From: Bradyrhizobium sp. AS23.2
Lineage (GTDB): Bacteria > Pseudomonadota > Alphaproteobacteria > Rhizobiales > Xanthobacteraceae
Assembly (NCBI RefSeq): GCF_001908185.1
Contig: NZ_LGHM01000129.1
Span: 1 to 57,010, forward strand
Reading direction: 5' to 3'
DNA: 57,010 nucleotides
Shown here: positions 54,813-57,010 of the stretch, piece by piece
Position numbering within the stretch: position 1 is the first letter of the stretch
Layout of the letters: the number at the start of each line of letters is the position of its first letter
Position numbers and translations under genes: made by a program
Notes under the pieces: model-generated
The model's input: only the letters and a program-made list of their open reading frames with translations
Databases searched by the model: none
What the model was told of the DNA's origin: nothing

Positions 54813-55751
54813 GTGGATACAGTGAACGAGTCAGTGGCCCGGATCGAGGCGATCATCGGGCGCAAGGTTAAACGCGACATCAGCCAGATGACCGAATGGG
54901 CAAAAGGCAATCTCGCCCGCGCCGCGGAAGCAATAATGAACATGCCCAACGCGCACGTTGGAATCGTCACCGGTTTCTATATCCAGCACGCGGAGCCGCC
55001 TTCTCCGGAAACGGATGGGCTCGGCGGCATGGCTCATCTGGCCGCGGGCCTCGCAAATGCGGGCATTCCGGTAACGGTCATTACCGATGCACCATGCGCA
55101 AAGGCGGTGTGGGCCGTGGTCGAGGCGCTGCCGGCGCCCGTCAATCTTGAGGTCGTGTCGACGACGGAAAGTTCGGTTCTCCGCCTGCGGCAGTACATGG
55201 AAACAGGCGATCGGCCGATCACTCACTTGATCGCAATTGAGCGAGTTTCTCCCGGTTCGGATGGGAAGCCTCACCGGGAGCACGGATGGGACATGTCGCG
55301 CGAAACGGCACCGCTGCATCTTCTCTTTAGCGACCCCGCCGCGAAGCGCCGCTGGTACACGATCGGCATGGGAGACGGCGGCAATGAGATCGGGATGGGA
55401 TCCTTGCCCAAGGAAATCATCGAAAGCGGAATTCCCAACGGCGAGGTGATCGCAGCAACCACTCCGGTCGATTCGCTCATCGTCGCCGGCGTGTCGAACT
55501 GGGGAGCTTATGGGCTCCTTGCTGCAATGGCCTGCACGAAGCCGGCCTTGCGGGACGCTCTCCTGCGTTATTTCAATCGCGATATGGATCACCGGTTCCT
55601 GTCGGCGGCGGTGGAAGCCGGGCAGGCGGTCGATGACAGCCGGGTCGATAGTCCCGGGCGACCGCAGATGAGTGTCGACAGCATACCGTGGGAACAGCAC
55701 GCGGCTCTTCTTGAGGAGATATCCGCCGTGGTGGCGTCGCACGCCCGCTGA
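54813..55751 (+). CDS. DUF4392 (D-glutamate cyclase-like) protein
   Basis: 312 residues from GTG 54813 (GTG 54822 also fits). Core motifs: HVGIVTGFYIQHAEPPSPET, DGLGGMAHLAAGLANAGIPV, THLIAIERVSPGSDGKPHRE, and WYTIGMGDGGNEIGMGSLPK. These match the DUF4392 domain, found in D-glutamate cyclases that convert D-glutamate to 5-oxo-D-proline; the closing C-terminal helices (FLSAAVEAGQAVDDSRVDSP) are typical. No signal peptide, so cytoplasmic. It is divergent from an amino-acid-type transporter operon; a link through amino acid use is only suggestive. Confidence 0.85.
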   Translation: MDTVNESVARIEAIIGRKVKRDISQMTEWAKGNLARAAEAIMNMPNAHVGIVTGFYIQHAEPPSPETDGLGGMAHLAAGLANAGIPVTVITDAPCAKAVWAVVEALPAPVNLEVVSTTESSVLRLRQYMETGDRPITHLIAIERVSPGSDGKPHREHGWDMSRETAPLHLLFSDPAAKRRWYTIGMGDGGNEIGMGSLPKEIIESGIPNGEVIAATTPVDSLIVAGVSNWGAYGLLAAMACTKPALRDALLRYFNRDMDHRFLSAAVEAGQAVDDSRVDSPGRPQMSVDSIPWEQHAALLEEISAVVASHAR

Positions 55752-55865
55752 GGGCGGGTTAGGGAGGGAGATAGTCTGGGGCTGGTGCTTGCGGTACCCC
55801 CAACCCACCCTCACTCTCAACGGTGAGTGAGTCCAACTCGGTGTGTCCCATACAGGAGTCCTCCG

Positions 55866-56735
55866 ATGTCATCCCTTAAAGCCAAGACGCTGTTTATCTC
55901 CGGCGCGAGCCGCGGCATTGGGCTTGCGATCGCGCTGCGCGCGGCACGCGACGGCGCCAATGTCGCGATCGCCGCGAAGACTGCGGAGCCGCATCCGAAG
56001 CTGAAGGGCACGATCTTTACCGCCGCCGACGAGGTGCGCGCGGCCGGCGGCAAGGCGTTGCCAGTCATCTGCGATATTCGCGATGAGGCCCAGGTGATCG
56101 CAGCTGTTGATAAGACCGTCGCCGAATTCGGTGGCATCGATATCTGCGTCAACAACGCCAGCGCCATTAGCCTGACCAACTCCCAAGCAACCGACATGAA
56201 GCGGTTCGACCTGATGATGGGCATCAACACCCGCGGCACTTTTATGGTGTCGAAATATTGTATCCCGCACCTGATGAAGGCCGAAAACCCGCATATCCTG
56301 ATGCTGTCGCCGCCGCTCGACATGAAGGCGAAATGGTTCGAGCACTCCACCGCCTATACCATGGCGAAGTTCGGCATGAGCATGTGCGTGCTGGGACTAT
56401 CGGCCGAGCTGAAGAGTGCGGGCGTCGCGGTCAACGCGCTGTGGCCACGCACCACGATCGCTACCGCCGCCGTCGGCAATCTCCTGGGGGGCGATGCCAT
56501 GATGCGCGCGAGCCGCACGCCCGAGATCATGGGAGATGCGGCTTATGTCATCCTCACGAAGCCGTCGCGCGAGTTCACCGGGCAGTTCTGTATCGATGAC
56601 AAGGTGCTCTCTGCCAGCGGAGTGCGTGATTTCGACCGCTATCGCGTCGATGCCTCGGTCCCGCTGGCGTCGGACTTCTTCGTGCCCGACGACGACGTGC
56701 CGCCGTCCGGCGTCACGGTGATGCCCCTACGCTAG
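55866..56735 (+). CDS. Short-chain dehydrogenase, HSDL2-like
   Basis: 289 residues from ATG 55866, with AGGAG upstream (the frame is open from 55827). Classical SDR: NAD(P) motif TLFISGASRGIGLAIALRAA, NNAS at DICVNNASAISL, and catalytic region HILMLSPPLDM then YTMAKFGMSMCV (Tyr-x3-Lys present; the serine position is within LSPPL). The segment KTAEPHPKLKGTIFTAADEV is characteristic of the hydroxysteroid-dehydrogenase-like protein 2 branch. Substrate unknown. Separated from the DUF4392 gene by 114 bases and possibly co-transcribed. Confidence 0.9.
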   Translation: MSSLKAKTLFISGASRGIGLAIALRAARDGANVAIAAKTAEPHPKLKGTIFTAADEVRAAGGKALPVICDIRDEAQVIAAVDKTVAEFGGIDICVNNASAISLTNSQATDMKRFDLMMGINTRGTFMVSKYCIPHLMKAENPHILMLSPPLDMKAKWFEHSTAYTMAKFGMSMCVLGLSAELKSAGVAVNALWPRTTIATAAVGNLLGGDAMMRASRTPEIMGDAAYVILTKPSREFTGQFCIDDKVLSASGVRDFDRYRVDASVPLASDFFVPDDDVPPSGVTVMPLR

Positions 56736-56957
56736 GCCGGCGCGTTTGCCAATGCATCAACGTCGGCTCGGGGCCATTCGCGCCGACTGGGCCGCGTCCG
56801 GGCCGCGTGTCCGGTCAACCCCTAACAGCCGAGGCTAGATCAAGGATCGGGGTCCGTCGCGTACGGGCCACATGCAGACATTCGGTCTCGTGGCCAGGCC
56901 GGATCGTTTCATCCATCGTTCACTCAGCCGACACCAAGCCAGATCAGCAAGAGTGAG

Positions 56958-57010
56958 GATGGCGTGACTGTAGCGAAGGAAATCGAGCTTGATGACAAGT
57001 TCGAAAACAT
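56958..57010 (+). pseudogene. groEL: groEL fragment at the window edge
   Basis: [18 protein letters not shown] matches the apical/equatorial boundary of GroEL (family: [20 protein letters not shown]). The sequence before it is not GroEL-like, and no groES lies upstream, so the first about 75 residues are missing. It continues beyond the window. Either a decayed fragment or a gene truncated at its 5' end. The stretch 56736-56957 shows nothing else. Confidence 0.55.

Noticed and set aside
55850..55870. GAGTCCTCCGATG before the SDR gene as a palindrome copy
   Set aside because: Only a partial left arm is present; it doubles as the ribosome-binding region and has no dyad.

Overview
The window looks like an accessory region of an alphaproteobacterial chromosome, most likely a Bradyrhizobium/Rhodopseudomonas-type organism (family Nitrobacteraceae). 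That rests on GC-rich coding, the families present (DUF3455, DUF1330, PF04392-type binding protein remnant, PAS-LuxR regulators, HxlR regulators, several Liv-type transporter pieces) and many small exported proteins of unknown function. No search was run; family names come from motifs read in the translations.

Layout. 1-4.6 kb: a broken substrate-binding protein, a SARP/BTAD-alpha/beta hydrolase fusion on the minus strand, then a tightly overlapping plus-strand operon (MddA-like methyltransferase, quinone oxidoreductase-like enzyme, thioesterase-like protein). 4.6-31 kb: the most unusual part. It holds three paralogous PAS-LuxR regulators (4682, 13161, 28628), an AraC regulator, two HxlR regulators (one truncated), a 1001-residue autotransporter and at least nine small exported proteins. 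A three-gene exported cassette (A-B-C) occurs twice, at 16.2-18.8 kb and 21.6-24.1 kb. Scattered through 7-31 kb are about ten good and two or three weak copies of a 20-22 bp palindrome (consensus CGTCCTnCGATCGnAGGACG), most of them 60-150 bp upstream of an exported-protein gene, which suggests one regulon. A second dyad (CYAGTTCAG-type) sits at the HxlR promoters and a few other genes. 30.9-36.7 kb: gene debris (LivK and LivH fragments, an intact IS6-family element, a SAM hydroxide adenosyltransferase gene with a nonsense codon, an AmrS-like C-terminal fragment) plus three small intact genes. 36.7-42.4 kb: a dipeptide-type ABC transporter operon (dppD-F-A-B-C order) in which every gene except the dppF-like ATPase carries an indel or an altered 3' end.

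42.5-54.0 kb, minus strand: one long operon with a Liv-type ABC transporter (binding protein, two permeases, two ATPases) interleaved with proteins not normally part of such a transporter. These are a 788-residue exported protein, a 380-residue exported protein matching its N-terminal half, a small cupredoxin-like protein, and a polytopic membrane protein whose C-terminal part matches the C-terminal half of the 788-residue protein. The halves resemble divergent family-5 (peptide/nickel) binding proteins. This fused-versus-split arrangement is the best candidate for an undescribed system. 54.8-57.0 kb: a DUF4392 protein, an HSDL2-like short-chain dehydrogenase and a groEL fragment at the right edge.
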